DNA of 6,984 nucleotides from CAYJOG01 sp964371695 [NCBI: uncultured bacterium] (GTDB lineage Bacteria; CAYJOG01), in the NCBI GenBank assembly GCA_964371695.1, contig CAYJOG010000013.1, positions 9,355-16,338 of the forward strand, in the 5' to 3' direction. A model generated the notes under the pieces. It had not been told where the DNA came from. It searched no databases and saw only the letters and a list, made by a program, of their open reading frames with translations. The translations under genes were made by a program, and so were the position numbers. Positions 5,280 to 6,984 of the stretch are shown here, one piece after another (positions within the stretch are counted from its first letter, which is position 1; each line of letters starts with the position of its first letter).

Positions 5280-5354
5280 GCCCTCATAGCACAATGGATA
5301 GTGCAGCAGCCTCCTAAGCTGAAGATCCAAGTTCGATTCCTGGTGGGGGCGCCA
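5280..5354 (+). tRNA. tRNA-Arg, anticodon CCT
   Basis: The 75-base cloverleaf has a seven-pair acceptor stem (5280-5286 with 5344-5350, one T-G wobble), a D stem GCAC/GTGC with GG in the loop, anticodon loop CTCCTAA with anticodon CCT at 5313-5315 (reads AGG), T loop TTCGATT, discriminator G and encoded CCA (5352-5354). A follows GG in the D loop, the position of the A20 arginine identity base. Two stem defects are visible: G5306 opposite A5322 at the top of the anticodon stem, and A5330 opposite C5340 in the T stem. The rest is intact, so I call it functional. Downstream is A-rich with no clear terminator; the TPR gene converges from the other strand. Confidence 0.88.
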
Positions 5355-5370
5355 AAAAAATCTTGGCCTT

Positions 5371-6888
5371 TCAGGGCGCTCCGGCAGAGCCGGACACAGG
5401 CCCGGAGCCGCTGAGCGCCGCCGAGGCGCTGAGCGCCGCCGAGGCGCTGAGGGGCGCCGCCACGGCGTTCTGGATAATTTTTTTCACCGGCGGGGGCAGA
5501 CCCTTCATCAGGGCGGCCACTTCTTTTTCGATGGCGGCGAGTTTGAACAAACCCGCCAGTTCACGGGCCTGACCCAGTTCGTCGGCGGCCTCCTGTTTTT
5601 TGCCGTCCTGCTTCAGGCAGCGACCCTTCACCACGCGCATCAGCAACTGGCTGGGCATGTCGCCCTGTTTTTCGTTTTTCAGCAGCGCCTGGGCTTTTTC
5701 CAGGTGGGGTTTGGCCGCCTTGCACTGACCCGCCGTGGCCAGACTCTGGGCCAGCCCCAGCCGCACGCGATATAACCCGGCGACATCTTTGAACCGCGAC
5801 ACCAGCCGCCCGAACAGCCGCGCAGCCTCCGCGTGCTGCCCCACCTCCAGCGACGTTTGCGCGGCGCTCCACAGCGCCCTTTTTTCTCCCTCGGCAAAGT
5901 GGAATTTTTCAAACAGTTTCAGGGCGGCGAGATAATCGGCCCTGGCTTTGAGGGGTTGTTTTTTGACCTCCCACACTGTGGCGCGGCGCACCAGGGCGTC
6001 GGCCTCGACCATGGAGCCGCCGGGCGCGAGTTGATGGGCCAGCGACACCGCCCGGTTGAGTGTCTCAAGGGCTTTGTCGGCTTGCCCCGCCCGCATGTGC
6101 GCGCCGCCCAAAAGCCCAGCCAGACGCACCACGGCGGGTTTGTCGGCGGCCTGGGTGAACAACCGCAGACTTTCTTCAATCAGCGAAATGGCGGCGGCGT
6201 GGCGGCCCTGGCCCAGGGCGACACGCCCGGCGGCCTCGGGCAATTTGCCGGGCAGGGGTTTGTGCAGTTTGGCGTAAACGGCGCGGACCTCTTTGAGGCG
6301 GCTGTCGCCCTGGGCCATGCGGCCCGCCATGTAGGCCGCCATCACCAGATCACCCCGCACCATAGCCACCTCAGACTGAAAAGGCGTGTTTTTGAGCGCC
6401 CCCAGGGACTGGTTCAGCAGCGCTTCGGCGCGGGCCGGATCCTTCTCCATCACCCCCAGCGCCAGACTGTGTCGCGCCAGCGCCAGGGCGGGGCCCAGGG
6501 CCGGTTCCTGTGCGGCGGCCTTCAGCCAGCGGCCCATGTCTTTTTGCAGCAGGGCGGCGTCAGACAGCACCACGGCGCTGAGCAGGCTGCCCCACAAATC
6601 GCCGGTGCCCGCCGCGTGCAGGTGGGTCTGGCGCAGCAGGCGGCTTTGTTCCGCCCCCCGCGCCGAAAGCGCCTTGCCCATCAGGTCAAAAGCCAGGCGG
6701 TCGCCCTTGCCTGCGTCCACGCGCGTTTTCCATCTGGCCAGCGTGGTGAAAAAAACATTGGCGGGAGGAGCCTTGGCCGGGGCCGCAACCGCCTTGTTGG
6801 GTTTGCCCTTCACCGGCGCGGCCCCAAGCGGCAGAGAAAAAACAATCGCCCACACAAGAGCCGCCAACAGAAAGGGATTTTTTGCCAC
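5371..6888 (-). CDS. exported TPR-repeat protein of unknown specific function
   Basis: This 505-residue protein begins with a cleavable Sec signal: Lys near the start, a hydrophobic stretch 6-21, and likely cleavage near G22-A24. A Lys/Pro/Ala-rich linker follows. The body (about 100-460) is almost all amphipathic helix pairs. TPR-like units with the G-x-x-x-x-A pattern are clearest at 257-287, 343-366, 379-403 and 417-445. TPR arrays usually hold protein partners; here it would act in the periplasm or outer membrane. There is no catalytic motif. The tail (476-505) is Ala/Ser/Gly-rich, including a duplicated ALSASA segment encoded by an 18-base tandem repeat. The start is GTG 6888: an in-frame TAA lies 9 bases upstream, so no longer form exists, and the signal peptide fits exactly. 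There is no ribosome-binding site, and a TATAAA box five bases upstream suggests a leaderless mRNA. It converges with tRNA-Arg and ends 16 bases after it. Confidence 0.8.
   Translation of the reverse strand: MAKNPFLLAALVWAIVFSLPLGAAPVKGKPNKAVAAPAKAPPANVFFTTLARWKTRVDAGKGDRLAFDLMGKALSARGAEQSRLLRQTHLHAAGTGDLWGSLLSAVVLSDAALLQKDMGRWLKAAAQEPALGPALALARHSLALGVMEKDPARAEALLNQSLGALKNTPFQSEVAMVRGDLVMAAYMAGRMAQGDSRLKEVRAVYAKLHKPLPGKLPEAAGRVALGQGRHAAAISLIEESLRLFTQAADKPAVVRLAGLLGGAHMRAGQADKALETLNRAVSLAHQLAPGGSMVEADALVRRATVWEVKKQPLKARADYLAALKLFEKFHFAEGEKRALWSAAQTSLEVGQHAEAARLFGRLVSRFKDVAGLYRVRLGLAQSLATAGQCKAAKPHLEKAQALLKNEKQGDMPSQLLMRVVKGRCLKQDGKKQEAADELGQARELAGLFKLAAIEKEVAALMKGLPPPVKKIIQNAVAAPLSASAALSASAALSGSGPVSGSAGAP
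5409..5451. repeat. 18-base tandem repeat, 2.4 copies, in the TPR gene
   Basis: CGCTGAGCGCCGCCGAGG occurs exactly at 5409-5426 and 5427-5444, and a third partial copy CGCTGAG follows. It is in frame (18 bases, six residues) and encodes the repeated Leu-Ser-Ala-Ser-Ala-Ala of the C-terminal tail on the minus strand. Probably replication slippage tolerated in a disordered tail. Confidence 0.8.
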
Positions 6889-6893
6889 GGGCT

Positions 6894-6902
6894 TTTATAC
6901 CA
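6894..6902 (-). promoter_or_regulatory. extended -10 promoter candidate for the TPR gene
   Basis: On the minus strand TGGTATAAA (TGn-TATAAT type) ends five bases before the GTG start. Transcription would begin at or next to the start codon and give a leaderless message. No good -35 is present. It shares the 8-mer TGGTATAA with the tRNA-Arg promoter candidate. Confidence 0.4.
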
Positions 6903-6974
6903 CAGGGGGTGAGGCCAGTGGCACGGGCGCTCTCGCCACAGGCGTTAGAGCGTTTTTGGAATTGGTAGAGCGCT

Positions 6975-6981
6975 GAGGAGG
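6975..6981 (+). promoter_or_regulatory. strong Shine-Dalgarno-like site at the window edge
   Basis: GAGGAGG lies three bases from the end of the window. If an ATG or GTG follows within about ten bases, a plus-strand gene divergent from the TPR gene begins just outside. The rest of 6903-6974 contains only short repeats (TAGAGCG twice, at 6946-6952 and 6966-6972). Confidence 0.25.
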
Positions 6982-6984
6982 TTT

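Noticed and set aside
5833-6912. 359-codon plus-strand open frame opposite the TPR gene
   Set aside because: The translation is Gly/Gln/His-rich and lacks any motif. The opposite strand has a signal peptide and regular TPR helices.
6955-6984. tRNA-like D-arm sequence (TTGGTAGAGC) near the window end
   Set aside because: The upstream bases do not complement GAGC to make a D stem, no acceptor strand fits, and the expected anticodon loop lacks T33.

Overview
The window reads as chromosomal DNA from a GC-rich, Gram-negative bacterium. A lipobox protein and a cleavable signal-peptide protein imply an inner membrane and periplasm, and the glutathione S-transferase and LipB are of types common in Pseudomonadota. 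I cannot name a genus. The coding DNA is GC-rich but often uses TTT for Phe and AAA for Lys, which gives the many short T and A runs.

Layout. (1) Positions 1-51 hold the edge of a dispersed repeat made of G and C homopolymers. (2) 111-1166, minus strand, encodes a membrane-anchored endonuclease/exonuclease/phosphatase (EEP) family protein. (3) 1167-1360 is a divergent intergenic region with three separate inverted repeats, one of which contains the EEP start codon. (4) 1361-2654, plus strand, is a two-gene unit: a glutathione S-transferase, then 25 bases later lipB (octanoyltransferase of lipoic acid synthesis). Two terminator-like hairpins follow. (5) 2655-3316 is a 660-base non-coding region. 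It holds two copies of a CACCGACCCGG hairpin repeat, a run of further hairpins, and a MITE-like element with 25-base inverted ends and a core of long G and C runs. (6) 3317-5203, plus, encodes an S41 C-terminal-processing-type protease lipoprotein with an inserted Asp-rich, calcium-binding-type repeat tract. (7) 5280-5354, plus, is tRNA-Arg(CCT) with encoded CCA. (8) 5371-6888, minus, encodes an exported TPR-repeat protein convergent with the tRNA. 6889-6984 has no gene; a strong ribosome-binding-like site at its end hints at another gene starting just outside.

How they fit together. GST and lipB are probably co-transcribed, but I see no pathway link between them. The S41 lipoprotein, the TPR protein and the EEP protein all point to the cell envelope, but nothing in the sequence shows that they act together. 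I found no defence system, phage, CRISPR array, integrase or transposase gene. The most unusual material is non-coding: the repeat-rich 2831-3249 interval, the G/C-homopolymer modules, and the hairpin over the EEP start codon. The calcium-type repeat tract in the protease is the most interesting protein feature.
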